Notes: generated from the letters alone by a model not told the origin. A stretch of 36,196 bases of DNA from Olsenella_K sp051878835 (GCA_051878835.1 JBJEKW010000080.1:1-36196); one strand, 5' to 3'. Shown: positions 1-9,339, counted from the first letter of the stretch. Numbers and translations: made by a program.

Positions 1-1
1 C

Positions 2-3000
2 GTCGAGGGCGAGGGCGCGACCTACGACGTGACCGGCACCATCACGAACGCCGGCTCCGCGGACAACGCCTTCACCTACAAGCTGAACGACAACACGAAG
101 GCTGCAAACTACAACATCACGCCGGTTGAGGGCACGCTGACCGTGAACCAGGCCGACGAGGCCACCGTCCACGTGACGGGCAAGTCCGGCTCGTTCACCT
201 ACGACGGCACCCAGAAGTCCGTCGAGGGCTGGACCTCTGATGCCGCTTCGGTCGATGGCTCCATCAGCGTCAGCCTGAACGACGGCGAGACCGCCATCGC
301 GCAGGGCACGAACGTGGGCACCTACTCCATGGGCCTGACCTCCGGCAAGTTCACGGCTACCAGCCCGAACTACAAGAAGGTCACGGTCGAGATCACCGAT
401 GGCACGCTGACCATCACGGCAGCCACCATGCCTGCAACGGTCACGGGCGAGAGCCAGACCATTACCTATGATGGCCAGGAGCATGAGCTCACCGGCTACA
501 CGACCACCGGCCTGCTGGCTGGCCAGACCCTGGGCGGTCTCACGTACTCCGCCAAGGGCACGAACGCGGGCAGCTACGATGGCGCGTTCAGCGGCACCGC
601 AAAGGTCACCGACGCGGCTGGCACCGACCAGACGCAGAACTACGTCGTGAACACGGTCACCGGCACGCTGACCATCAAGGCCGCCGAGATCAACCCCGAC
701 ACGCCCGACCCGAACGACCCGACGCAGAAGCGCTTCACCATCACCGCGCCGTCTGACGTCACCTACAACGGCCAGTCCCAGCAGCAGAAGCCCACGGTCC
801 ACGACGCTACCACCGGCAAGGACCTGGTCGAGGGCACCGACTACGAGCTGTCCTACAGCGATGACACCACCGATGTGGGCACCGTCACGGTGACCATCAC
901 GGGCAAGGGCAACTACTCCGGCTCCGTCGACACGACCTACCAGATCAAGCAGGCCCAGGTCGTCGTGAAGGCCAACGACGCCTCCAAGAACTACGGCGAG
1001 AAGGACCCGTCCTTCTCGGCCACGGTCACGGGCCTCGTGAACGGCGAGCCCGAGTCGCTCATCAAGTATGACCTGACCCGCGAGCAGGGCGAGGCCAAGG
1101 GCACCTATGCCATCACCCCGTCCGGCGACGCCAGCCAGGGTAACTACAGCGTGACCTACGAGCCCGGTACGCTGACCATCAACGCCGCCGAGATCAACCC
1201 CGACACGCCCGACCCGAACCAGCCGGACAACCCCGACGCAAAGCGCTTCACCATCAGCAAGCCCGCTGACGTCGTGTACAACGGCCTCTCCCAGAAGGAC
1301 GAGGTCACGGTCCACGACGCGGCCACCGGAAAGGACCTCGCTCTCGGCACCGACTACACGCTGAGCTACAGCGAGGACACCACCAACGTGGGCACCGTCA
1401 CGGTCACCGTCAACGGCACCGGCAACTACTCCGGCACCGTGGCACAGACCTACCAGATCACGCCCGCCACGCTGACGGTCACGACGCCTGACGCCTCGAA
1501 GTCTTACGACGGCACGCCCCTGACTGCTCAGGGCACCATCACCGGCTTCGTCAACGGCGAGCGCGCCGAGTTCCAGACCACCGGCTCGCAGACCGAGGTC
1601 GGCAGCTCGCAGAACACCTACGAGATCAGCTGGACCGGCACCGCGCAGCAGAAGAACTACACGCTCGACGAGCACCTGGGCACCCTGACGGTGACCGCCG
1701 GCAACATCGCCGACGAGGACGCCTTCACGGTGAGCCAGCCCGAGAACGTCACCTACAACGGCGAGTCCCAGAAGCAGCCCGTCACCGTCAACTTCAAGAA
1801 CGGCGGCGCGGTCAGCACTGACGACTACACCGTCAGCTACAGCGACGACACCGTCAACGCCGGTACCGTCACGGTGACCGTCACCGGCACGGGCAACCTC
1901 TCCGGCCAGGTCACGCGTCAGTACCAGATCCTGCCGAAGGGCTACACGGTCACGACTGAGGGCGCAACGAAGACCTACGACGGCACGCCTCTGACCGCCA
2001 CCGGCCACGTGGACGGCATCCTGCCCAACGAGACCTACACCTTCGTGACCACCGGCTCCCAGACCGAGGTCGGCAAGTCGACCAACAGCTACACGCTGAC
2101 CTTTGGCGACGGCGTCTCTCGTGTCGTCACGGCTCGTGCCCTGTTTGCGTCGGCCGCCACGCCTTCCAAGTCCACGAACTACAAGCTGGACCAGGAGAAC
2201 CTCGGCACCCTCGAGGTGAAGGCCGCCAACATCAACCCCGACGACCATGACAACCCCGACGCAAAGCGCTTCACCATTAGCCAGCCTGAGGACGTCGTGT
2301 ACAACGGCACCGAGCAGAAGCAGCCCGTCACCGTCCACGATGCCGCCACCGGAAAGGACCTGGTGAAGGGCACCGACTACACGCTGTCCTACAGCGAGGA
2401 CACCACCAACGTGGGCACCGTCACGGTCACGGTGAACGGCACCGGTAACTACACCGGCTCCGTGAGCAAGACCTACAAGATCACGCAGGCGCCCGTCACG
2501 GTGACCGCCAACGACGCCACCAAGACGTACGGCTCCGCCGACCCGACCTTCACTGCTACGGTCTCTGGCCTGGTCAACGGCGAGAGCGACTCGCTGATCA
2601 AGTACGACCTGACCCGTGCTGGGGGCGAGGAGGCTGGCAAGACCTACGCCATCGCCCCGTCCGGCGCCGAGAGCCAGGGCAACTACAGCGTGACCTTCGT
2701 GCCTGGCACGCTGACCATCACGGCAGCCAACATCAACCCCGACGACCCGGACAACCCCGACGCCCAGCGCTTCACCATCAGCCAGCCTGCGGACGTCGTG
2801 TACAACGGCACCGAGCAGAAGCAGCCCGTTACCGTCCACGACTCTGCTACCAACAAGGACCTGGTCGAGGGCACCGACTACGAGCTGTCCTACAGCGAGG
2901 ACACCACGAACGTCGGCACCGTCAACGTCACCGTCACCGGCAAGGGCAACTACGCCGGCACGGTCGAGCGCAGCTACAAGATTCTGAAGCGCGACGTGAC

Positions 3001-4447
3001 CCTCACGTCCGCCAGCCACACCTGGAGCTACGACGGCCAGGCGCACTCCGACCAGACCGTCACCTCCGACGGCTTCGTCAAGGGCGAGGGCGTGACCTAC
3101 GACGTCACCGGAACCATCACCAACGTGGGCAAGGCCGACAATGACTTCACCTACACGCTGAACGACAACACGAAGGCTGACAACTACAACATCACGCTGG
3201 TCAAGGGCACCCTGGAGGTCACCGCCGGGAACATCTCCGACGAGGACACCTTCACGGTGAGCCAGCCCGAGGACACCAAGTACAACGGCCAGGAGCAGAA
3301 GCAGCCGGTCACGGTCAGCTTCAAGGACGGCGGAGCTGTTGACGCCTCCAACTACGACGTCAGCTACACGGCCGCAGTCGATGCCGGCACCGTCACGGTG
3401 ACCGTCACCGGCAAGGGCAACCTCACCGGCTCCGTCACCCGCACCTACGAGATCCAGAAGCGCGACGTCACCCTGACCTCCGCCAGCCACACCTGGAGCT
3501 ACGACGGCCAGGCACACTCCGACCAGACCGTCACCGCCACGGGCGACGGCTTCGTCGAGGGCGAGGGCGCGACCTACGACGTGACCGGCACCATCACGAA
3601 CGCCGGCACCGCGGCCAACGCCTTCACCTACAAGCTGAACGACAACACGAAGGCTGGCAACTACAACATCACGACGGCTGAGGGCACCCTTGAGGTGAAG
3701 GCTGCCAACATCAACCCCGACGACCCGAACAACCCCGACGCCAAGCGCTTCACCATCACGGCGCCTGAGGACGTCACCTACAACGGCAAGTCCCAGCAGC
3801 AGAAGCCGACGGTCCACGATGCCGCCACCGGCAAGGACCTGGTGCTGAGCGAGGATGGCAAGACGGGTGACTACACGCTGTCCTACAGCGATGACACCAC
3901 CGATGCCGGCACCGTCAAGGTGACCATTAAGGGTATCGGGAACTACGCTGGCTCCGTCGACACGAGCTACGAGATCAAGCAGGCCGAGCTCGACGTCTAC
4001 ACGCCCAACGCCACGAAGGAGTACGACGGCACGGCGCTGACTGACGACAAGGACGCCCATGTGGACGGCCTTGTGAATGGCGAGAAGGTCGCCCTCAAGG
4101 TGACTGGCTCCCAGACCGAGGTCGGCAGCTCGCAGAACACCTGCGAGCTCGAGTGGAGCGACCCTGAGGCTACCGCAAAGAAGGGTAACTACAAGGTTGT
4201 CGAGCACCTGGGCACCCTCACGGTGACCGAGGCCAAGGCCGAGCCCGCAAAGCCCTCTGCGCCGACCGCCACGCCCACGGCTCCTGCGGCCCAGGTGAAG
4301 GAGGTCCAGAAGCAGGTCGCCGAGGCAAAGCAGTCGCTGCCCAAGACCGGTGACGCCTCCAGCGCCACTGCCGGCATCGCAGCGGTCTTCGGCGCCATCG
4401 CCACCGCACTGGGCATCAAGCGTCGTCGCGACGAGAACCAGGAGTAA
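2..4447 (+). CDS. MBG-repeat LPXTG cell-wall surface protein (C-terminal part)
   Basis: The frame is open from the first bases, so the N-terminus and signal peptide lie upstream of the window. About 16 beta-rich modules are visible, alternating two kinds: one with a core like YNGTEQKQPVTV followed by DYTLSYSEDTTNVGTVTVTV, the other with YDGTPL or YGSADPTF followed by GLVNGE. These match MBG/YDG-type repeats of large bacterial adhesins. Linkers such as NINPDDPDNPDAKRFTIS recur. The C-terminus has a complete sortase signal: LPKTG encoded at 4337-4351, a hydrophobic stretch, then KRRR. A proline/alanine segment before LPKTG probably spans the wall. It is likely a stalk-like, wall-linked adhesin; the ligand-binding head, if any, would be in the missing N-terminus. 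A strong terminator follows. The family call is firm; the ligand is unknown. Confidence 0.88.
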   Translation, partial: VEGEGATYDVTGTITNAGSADNAFTYKLNDNTKAANYNITPVEGTLTVNQADEATVHVTGKSGSFTYDGTQKSVEGWTSDAASVDGSISVSLNDGETAIAQGTNVGTYSMGLTSGKFTATSPNYKKVTVEITDGTLTITAATMPATVTGESQTITYDGQEHELTGYTTTGLLAGQTLGGLTYSAKGTNAGSYDGAFSGTAKVTDAAGTDQTQNYVVNTVTGTLTIKAAEINPDTPDPNDPTQKRFTITAPSDVTYNGQSQQQKPTVHDATTGKDLVEGTDYELSYSDDTTDVGTVTVTITGKGNYSGSVDTTYQIKQAQVVVKANDASKNYGEKDPSFSATVTGLVNGEPESLIKYDLTREQGEAKGTYAITPSGDASQGNYSVTYEPGTLTINAAEINPDTPDPNQPDNPDAKRFTISKPADVVYNGLSQKDEVTVHDAATGKDLALGTDYTLSYSEDTTNVGTVTVTVNGTGNYSGTVAQTYQITPATLTVTTPDASKSYDGTPLTAQGTITGFVNGERAEFQTTGSQTEVGSSQNTYEISWTGTAQQKNYTLDEHLGTLTVTAGNIADEDAFTVSQPENVTYNGESQKQPVTVNFKNGGAVSTDDYTVSYSDDTVNAGTVTVTVTGTGNLSGQVTRQYQILPKGYTVTTEGATKTYDGTPLTATGHVDGILPNETYTFVTTGSQTEVGKSTNSYTLTFGDGVSRVVTARALFASAATPSKSTNYKLDQENLGTLEVKAANINPDDHDNPDAKRFTISQPEDVVYNGTEQKQPVTVHDAATGKDLVKGTDYTLSYSEDTTNVGTVTVTVNGTGNYTGSVSKTYKITQAPVTVTANDATKTYGSADPTFTATVSGLVNGESDSLIKYDLTRAGGEEAGKTYAIAPSGAESQGNYSVTFVPGTLTITAANINPDDPDNPDAQRFTISQPADVVYNGTEQKQPVTVHDSATNKDLVEGTDYELSYSEDTTNVGTVNVTVTGKGNYAGTVERSYKILKRDVTLTSASHTWSYDGQAHSDQTVTSDGFVKGEGVTYDVTGTITNVGKADNDFTYTLNDNTKADNYNITLVKGTLEVTAGNISDEDTFTVSQPEDTKYNGQEQKQPVTVSFKDGGAVDASNYDVSYTAAVDAGTVTVTVTGKGNLTGSVTRTYEIQKRDVTLTSASHTWSYDGQAHSDQTVTATGDGFVEGEGATYDVTGTITNAGTAANAFTYKLNDNTKAGNYNITTAEGTLEVKAANINPDDPNNPDAKRFTITAPEDVTYNGKSQQQKPTVHDAATGKDLVLSEDGKTGDYTLSYSDDTTDAGTVKVTIKGIGNYAGSVDTSYEIKQAELDVYTPNATKEYDGTALTDDKDAHVDGLVNGEKVALKVTGSQTEVGSSQNTCELEWSDPEATAKKGNYKVVEHLGTLTVTEAKAEPAKPSAPTATPTAPAAQVKEVQKQVAEAKQSLPKTGDASSATAGIAAVFGAIATALGIKRRRDENQE
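3553..3672 (+). repeat. near-identical intragenic repeat of bases 1-120
   Basis: Bases 3553-3672 repeat bases 1-120 with only a few substitutions, both encoding a module that begins VEGEGATYDVTGTITNAG. A second pair of nearly identical DNA blocks starts near 3010 and 3480 (encoding SASHTWSYDGQAHSDQTV), and a third near 2295 and 2795 (YNGTEQKQPVTVHD). The DNA-level identity points to recent duplication or gene conversion inside the gene, and to likely length variation between strains. Confidence 0.85.
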
Positions 4448-4524
4448 CTGGCGACGCTAGCCTGAACAAAGCCGGCTGGCCCCCAAGCAGCTAACGGGAG
4501 CCTGGCAAGCAAGGTTCGAACCAA

Positions 4525-4560
4525 AAGCGGGGACTCACCAAACGGTGGGTCCCCGCTTCG
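4525..4560 (+). terminator. Rho-independent-like terminator of the surface protein gene
   Basis: A 15-bp stem with one G-U pair (arms 4525-4539 and 4544-4558) closes on an AAAC loop and is followed by CGTTGTGTGT. It lies 78 bp after the stop codon of the surface protein. The T-run is weak, but the hairpin is very stable. Confidence 0.65.
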
Positions 4561-4674
4561 TTGTGTGTCTCGGCCGAAGCGTCTTTGACTGGAACGCTTT
4601 GCCCAGAAGCGCGTCTGGCCTTCTTGCATGCGAGCGCATCTTGAGGGAGCTCGAAGCGCGCTCGCTCTTCTTGC

Positions 4675-4724
4675 AAAAGAACACGCCGAGAAGGGCATGC
4701 TGTGCAGGGGCCCTTCTCGGCGTG
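4675..4724 (-). terminator. terminator of the MarR-ABC operon
   Basis: Perfect 15-bp inverted arms at 4682-4696 and 4710-4724 are separated by 13 bases. Read on the minus strand they are followed by TGTTCTTTT. The hairpin lies about 35 bp past the stop of the second ABC gene, so it ends that operon and insulates it from the convergent surface protein gene. Confidence 0.75.
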
Positions 4725-4758
4725 AGATGGTGCTAATGGCTGAGGTAACGCGGCGGCC

Positions 4759-6624
4759 CTAGTCCAGCTCCTTGGCGCCGGTCCAAAGCTGCCAGTACTC
4801 GCCGTGCTGGGCCAGCAGCTCGTTGTGGGTGCCACGCTCGATGATGCGGCCGTGCTCCAGCACCATGATGGCGTCGGCGTTGCGCACGGTGGACAGGCGG
4901 TGGGCAATGACAAAGACGGTCCTGCCAGCCATGAGCGAGTCCATGCCTCGGGCGATGAGCGCCTCGGTGCGCGTGTCGATGCTGGACGTGGCCTCGTCCA
5001 GTATCAGCACGGGCGGGTCGGCCACTGCGGCGCGCGCGATGGCGATGAGCTGCCGCTGGCCCTGACTCAGGTTCGCGCCGTCGGCCGTGATCTGCGTGTT
5101 GTAACCCTGGGGCAGCCTGCTGATGAACGAGTCGGCGTTCGCGATGCACGCGGCATGCCTGACCTGCTCGTTTGTGGCATCCAGCTTGCCGAAGCGGATG
5201 TTGTCGGCAATGCTTCCGGCAAAGAGGTGCGTGTCCTGCAGCACGATGCCCAGAGACTCTCGCAGGTCGGCCTTGCGGATGTCGCGCACGTCGATGCCGT
5301 CGTACGTGATGGAGCCGGAGCGTATGTCGTAGAAGCGGTTGATCAGGTTCGTGATGGTGGTCTTGCCCGCTCCCGTGGAGCCCACGAAGGCGATCTTCTG
5401 GCCAGGCTTCGCGTACAGCGTCAGGTCGTGCAGCACGGTCTGGTCGGGCGTGTAGCCAAAGTCCACGTGACTGAAGCGCACGTCGCCGCGCAGGGGAGTG
5501 GTCGAGCCGTCTGCCCTTCTCCACTGCCAACCCTCGGCGCCGGCGGCTATGCGGGTGTCGGCGGCCTGTTGTGGCGTGGTGACCTGCTGCGCCTTGCCGG
5601 TGTGGACCAGGGTTGTGGTGCCCTCGTCGACCTCGGGAGGCTCGGCCATCACGCGGAAGATGCGCTCGGCACCGGCCAGGGCGGTCAGGAAGAAGTTGCC
5701 CATCTGCGTCAGCTGGTTGATGGGCATGGCTGCCTGACGAACGAACACCAGGTAGCTGGCCAGGCTGCCCACGTCGGTTAGGCCGTTCATAGCCATGAAG
5801 CCGCCCACCACGGCCACGATGGCGTAGTTGGCGTACGAGATGGCCACCGTCACGGGCACCATGGTCGAGGCGTAGGCCTGTGCCCCCGTGCCGCTGCGGC
5901 GCAGCTCCTCGTTCAGGGTGTGGAATCCCTGCAGGTTGGCGCTCTCGTGGTTGAAGACCTTGATGACCTTCTGGCCGGCGATCATCTCCTCGACGTAGCC
6001 GTCCAACTGACCCAGCGTGCGCTGCTGGTCCGAGAAGAGCATCTTTGAGCGGTGGCCCGAGAAGCGCACGTACAGGGTGATGATCGCGTCGCAGGCCAGG
6101 GTTATCAGCGTCAGCTGCCAGTTCAGCACCAGCAGCAGGATCACGGTGCCCACGGTCTGGATGGCCGCCTGGATCATGTTGGCGAACGCGTTGTTCAGTG
6201 CCTCCGACACGGTGTCGACGTCGTTCGTGAAGTAGCTCATGATGTCGCCGTTGCGCGTGCGGTCAAAGTACGAAAGCGGCAGCGTCTCCAGGTGGCGGAA
6301 CAGGTCGCGGCGGATGTCGAACACCACGCGTTGCGCCGCGCGCACCATGGTCTGGGTGTAGCCGAAGCACGACGCCACGCCCGCGACGTAGATGGCCGCG
6401 GTCAGGCCCACCAGGCTGACGAAGTGGCCGAAGTCGCCCTGTCCCACGGCGTTGACCACGGGTTTTATCATGTACGTGCCCATGAGGTTCGCCGTGCCCG
6501 AGACGCACACCAGTACGGCCACCACCAGCATCATCTTTTTTGCGTGGCCCATGTAGCTGACGAACTGCCTGAGGGTGCGCCCCAGGTCCTCCGGGCGCTT
6601 GGGTCCGGTACCCTTACCTGCCAT
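4759..6624 (-). CDS. heterodimeric ABC exporter, subunit 2 (consensus ATPase site)
   Basis: A 621-residue half-transporter: six-helix exporter-type membrane domain, then a nucleotide-binding domain with Walker A GSTGAGKTT near residue 415, signature LSQGQ, Walker B LILDEATSSID with the catalytic Glu, and the switch His in IAHRLS. All catalytic residues are consensus, whereas its partner is degenerate, so the two should form an asymmetric TM287/288- or LmrCD-like dimer. The start at 6624 is chosen because AAGGAGG lies six bases upstream; an in-frame ATG at 6708 lies deep inside the upstream gene. It overlaps the 3' end of subunit 1 by 11 bp, indicating translational coupling. Likely a drug, lipid or peptide exporter; the substrate cannot be read from sequence. 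Confidence 0.93.
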   Translation of the reverse strand: MAGKGTGPKRPEDLGRTLRQFVSYMGHAKKMMLVVAVLVCVSGTANLMGTYMIKPVVNAVGQGDFGHFVSLVGLTAAIYVAGVASCFGYTQTMVRAAQRVVFDIRRDLFRHLETLPLSYFDRTRNGDIMSYFTNDVDTVSEALNNAFANMIQAAIQTVGTVILLLVLNWQLTLITLACDAIITLYVRFSGHRSKMLFSDQQRTLGQLDGYVEEMIAGQKVIKVFNHESANLQGFHTLNEELRRSGTGAQAYASTMVPVTVAISYANYAIVAVVGGFMAMNGLTDVGSLASYLVFVRQAAMPINQLTQMGNFFLTALAGAERIFRVMAEPPEVDEGTTTLVHTGKAQQVTTPQQAADTRIAAGAEGWQWRRADGSTTPLRGDVRFSHVDFGYTPDQTVLHDLTLYAKPGQKIAFVGSTGAGKTTITNLINRFYDIRSGSITYDGIDVRDIRKADLRESLGIVLQDTHLFAGSIADNIRFGKLDATNEQVRHAACIANADSFISRLPQGYNTQITADGANLSQGQRQLIAIARAAVADPPVLILDEATSSIDTRTEALIARGMDSLMAGRTVFVIAHRLSTVRNADAIMVLEHGRIIERGTHNELLAQHGEYWQLWTGAKELD

Positions 6625-8431
6625 TGTGGGCCTCCTTTCCGGTGGATGCGGCGTTCTGCGCGGCTGCTGCCTGCGGCGCCTCGGTGGTGCCCGCCACGCC
6701 GGAGCCAATCTGTGACTGGTACAGCTCGCGGTAGATGTCGTCGCCGCGCATCAGCTGCTTGTGCGTGCCGACCGCGTGCACGCGGCCGTCCTCCAGCACC
6801 ACGATCTGGTCTGCGTCCATGACCGAGTTCACGCGCTGGGCGATGATGACCTTCGTCACGCCCTGCAGCTGCGCCAGGTGCGCGCGTATCTTTGCGTCGG
6901 TGGCCATGTCGACGGCGCTCGTCGAGTCGTCGAACACGATGACCTTGGGCTTCTTCAGCAGGGTGCGCGCGATGCACAGGCGCTGCTTCTGGCCGCCCGA
7001 GACGTTGCCGCCGCCGTGGCCCAGGTCTCCGTCCAGGCCGCCGATGCGGTCCAGGAACTCGTCGACGCAGGCCACCTTGCAGGCATGCAGCAGCTCCTGG
7101 TCGGTGGCGTTGGGGTTGCCCCACTGCAGGTTCTGCCGGACGGTGCCCGTAAACAGGACGTTCTTCTGCAGCACCACACCCACGGCGTCGCGCAGCGCCC
7201 GCAGGTCGTAGTCGCGCACGTCGTGGCCGCCCACCGTGACCTTGCCCTGGGTGGCGTCGTACAGGCGCGCTATCAGCTGCACCAGCGAGGACTTGCCCGA
7301 GCCGGTGCCTCCCAGGATGCCCACGGTGGAGCCGGCGGGGAAGTGCAGGCTCACGTGCTCCAGGACGTCCTTCTGCGCCTGGGCGCTGTACTTGAACGAG
7401 ACGTCCTCAAAGCGCACGTCGCCCGACTCCACGCTGGTCAGGCCGTCCTTGGGGGAGCTCAGCGTGGGCTCCTCGCGGATGACCTCGCCCACGCGGTGGA
7501 TGCTGGTGATGGCGCGTGCCAGCAGCAGGAACACGCTGCTGATCATCATGAGCGAGTTCATGATCAGCAGCACGTAGCTCATGAAGCCGGTCAGGGTGCC
7601 CACGCCCAGCTCGCCGTTCATGACCATCTGGCCGCCGAACCACAGCAGTGCCACGCTGGCCACGTTCATGGACAGCTGAAATATGGGCGTGTTCAGCACG
7701 GCGGTGCGGAACGTGCGGGTGGCGGCGTTGGCCAGGCGCAGGTTCACCTGCTCGAAGCGACCCGCCACGTACTTCTCGCGCACGTAGGCCTTGATGGCGC
7801 GCACGGCCACCAGGTCCTCCTGCAGCGTGTCGTTCAGCCGGTCCATGCTGGTCTGCAGGATGCCGTACAGGGGAGCCACCTTCATCACGATGAGGCCCAG
7901 GGCTAGCGCCAGCAGGGGCAGGATCACCAGGAACACCACGGCCAGCTTCGTGCTCATGGTGAAAGCCAGGATGACGCCCATCACCAGCATGACGGGGCCG
8001 CGCAGCATGGGTCGAAAGCCCATGACCAGCGCGTTCTGGATCACGGTGACGTCGGTGGTCATGCGTGTGACCAGCGAGGACGAGTCGAACTCGTCCAGGT
8101 TCTGGAACGAGTACTCCTGCACGCGGGCGTACTCGGCCTCTCGCAGGTTCGAGCCGAACCCCATGGCGGTCTGTGCCGAGAAGCGCGCGTAGCCCAGGCC
8201 AAACAGGCCGGCGATGCCGGCGGTGACCACCATCTGCAGGCCCAGCTGCAGGATGAGGCCGCCGTCGCCCGACGCCACGCCCACGTCCACGATGCGCGCC
8301 ATCAGCACGGGGATGTACAGCTCCAGGCTGGCCTCGATGAACACGCAGACCGCCGAGAGGATGAACTGCAGGCGGTACGGCCGCAGGTGCTTCGCCACTA
8401 TTTTGAGGTCGCTACCAGCGCTTCCGCTCAT
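6614..8431 (-). CDS. heterodimeric ABC exporter, subunit 1 (degenerate ATPase site)
   Basis: A 605-residue ABC half-transporter with an exporter-type transmembrane domain (about residues 1-330) and a nucleotide-binding domain with Walker A GGTGSGKSS near residue 370 and signature VSGGQKQR. Walker B reads VIVFDDSTSAVD, so the catalytic Glu is Asp, and the switch region reads IAQRVNS, with Gln for His. This is the usual degenerate half of heterodimeric exporters. A roughly 30-residue Ala/Gln-rich tail follows the ATPase domain. Its ATG overlaps the TGA of the MarR gene in an ATGA arrangement, and its 3' end overlaps subunit 2, so the three genes form one operon, presumably repressed by the MarR protein. 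Confidence 0.93.
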   Translation of the reverse strand: MSGSAGSDLKIVAKHLRPYRLQFILSAVCVFIEASLELYIPVLMARIVDVGVASGDGGLILQLGLQMVVTAGIAGLFGLGYARFSAQTAMGFGSNLREAEYARVQEYSFQNLDEFDSSSLVTRMTTDVTVIQNALVMGFRPMLRGPVMLVMGVILAFTMSTKLAVVFLVILPLLALALGLIVMKVAPLYGILQTSMDRLNDTLQEDLVAVRAIKAYVREKYVAGRFEQVNLRLANAATRTFRTAVLNTPIFQLSMNVASVALLWFGGQMVMNGELGVGTLTGFMSYVLLIMNSLMMISSVFLLLARAITSIHRVGEVIREEPTLSSPKDGLTSVESGDVRFEDVSFKYSAQAQKDVLEHVSLHFPAGSTVGILGGTGSGKSSLVQLIARLYDATQGKVTVGGHDVRDYDLRALRDAVGVVLQKNVLFTGTVRQNLQWGNPNATDQELLHACKVACVDEFLDRIGGLDGDLGHGGGNVSGGQKQRLCIARTLLKKPKVIVFDDSTSAVDMATDAKIRAHLAQLQGVTKVIIAQRVNSVMDADQIVVLEDGRVHAVGTHKQLMRGDDIYRELYQSQIGSGVAGTTEAPQAAAAQNAASTGKEAHNGR

Positions 8432-9084
8432 CGGGCCTCGCCTCCGTTCGATTGGTCGTGGGTAGTTGGGTTAGGTGCGCTCTGGTTCGCGCTCGCCGCG
8501 CTCCGATCCGGGTTTGCCGCGTTGCGATGTGCATCCGTCGCGTTGCGACTCGCGTCCGCTGCGCCGAGATTCGCGCTCAACAGGTTGTCGTGCGCGCGCT
8601 GCAGGTAGTCCATGAACTGGCGCGCCTCGTCGGGGGTGAATCCCTGGAGCATCGCGTTCTTCTCGGTATCGCAATAGGCGTCCCACTGGCGCAGGGCCTC
8701 GTGGCCGCGCGGGGTCAGGTTGCACTGATGGCAGCGGCGGTCCTTGCAGGGATGCTCCTCGATGAAGCCGTTGCGCTTCAGCGAGTCCAGCATGCGCGAG
8801 ACGGCCGCGGCGTCTATTTCGAAATACTGTGCCATCTGGCGCTGGGTTGAGGGGCCGTTCTGCGCGATGAAGCCCAGCAGCTTTGGCTGGCCCGGTCCCA
8901 GGCCGATGCGCGCCATGCGGGGACGCAGGTAACCCTGCTGCGCGTGGAAGGCGCGATACAGCATCATGTGGGGGTCGTGCAGCGAGCGGCCCTCCCGGCT
9001 TGGCGTCTCCTGGGCGTGCCCGACTGATGTGTTTTCGACGTGTTTGCGCCTTGCCTGCAGCGGCGCGCCGTCGCCATGTTCCAC
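8428..9084 (-). CDS. MarR-family transcriptional regulator
   Basis: A winged-helix regulator: an N-terminal helix (LYRAFHAQQGYLRPRMA), helix-turn-helix around QRQMAQYFEIDAAAVSRMLDSL, and a wing ending in LTPRG. The wing is unusual: CKDRRCHQC replaces the common DRRSRR-type sequence, and another Cys follows soon after, so thiol or metal sensing is possible. After the core is a low-complexity Asn/Ala/Ser/Asp tail of about 45 residues. An ATG at 9093 directly abuts AAGGAG and could hardly be used; the in-frame GTG at 9084 has that Shine-Dalgarno nine bases upstream, so I chose it. It heads the exporter operon (ATGA overlap) and probably represses it, with a palindrome over its own start region. 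Confidence 0.85.
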   Translation of the reverse strand: MEHGDGAPLQARRKHVENTSVGHAQETPSREGRSLHDPHMMLYRAFHAQQGYLRPRMARIGLGPGQPKLLGFIAQNGPSTQRQMAQYFEIDAAAVSRMLDSLKRNGFIEEHPCKDRRCHQCNLTPRGHEALRQWDAYCDTEKNAMLQGFTPDEARQFMDYLQRAHDNLLSANLGAADASRNATDAHRNAANPDRSAASANQSAPNPTTHDQSNGGEAR

Positions 9085-9096
9085 TTTGCGCATCTC

Positions 9097-9110
9097 CTTG
9101 ACGTGTCAAG
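9097..9110 (-). promoter_or_regulatory. palindromic putative MarR operator
   Basis: CTTGACGTGTCAAG is a perfect 6-2-6 palindrome that overlaps the Shine-Dalgarno sequence of the MarR gene and lies just downstream of its presumed promoter. The position suits autorepression. A related half-site, TATCAAG, lies near 9174-9180. No binding data exist here; the role is inferred from position. Confidence 0.45.
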
Positions 9111-9116
9111 TAACTA

Positions 9117-9146
9117 ATTATTCGAAAGACAGGCTAGTCCGACCAA
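9117..9146 (-). promoter_or_regulatory. candidate promoter of the MarR-ABC operon
   Basis: On the minus strand TTGGTC (9141-9146) and AATAAT (9117-9122) are separated by 18 bases and lie upstream of the palindrome and the MarR start. Both hexamers are partial matches to the sigma-70 consensus. Confidence 0.4.
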
Positions 9147-9237
9147 TCGTCCGGCGCCTGCGAATACATGACATATCAAGAAAAGCTTGCAGAGTCTACA
9201 TAGTGAAACGGTTTCGCGCTCCAAGCCCACGTCCCGG

Positions 9238-9339
9238 CACGCGCCGCCGGCGGCCCCTGCGCCCCCCGCGCCCTGGCACGCGCCGCCGGCGCCCCCTGCG
9301 CCCCCTGCGCCCCCTGCGCCCTGACACGCGCCGCCGGCG
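9238..9339. repeat. GC-rich short tandem and dispersed repeats
   Basis: CACGCGCCGCCGGCG occurs three times (9238, 9277, 9325), and between the second and third copies a 9-bp unit GCCCCCTGC is tandemly repeated. The stretch is extremely C-rich on the plus strand. No convincing gene covers it. It belongs to a 730-bp non-coding interval between the MarR and YgiQ genes. Confidence 0.7.

Noticed and set aside
4189..4698. Minus-strand frame over the end of the surface protein gene
   Set aside because: It is antisense to the LPKTG-encoding region and crosses the terminator; no homology.
6052..6822. Plus-strand frames across the ABC transporter genes
   Set aside because: Both minus-strand ABC genes have complete motifs and overlapping starts; the plus frames are compositional shadows.
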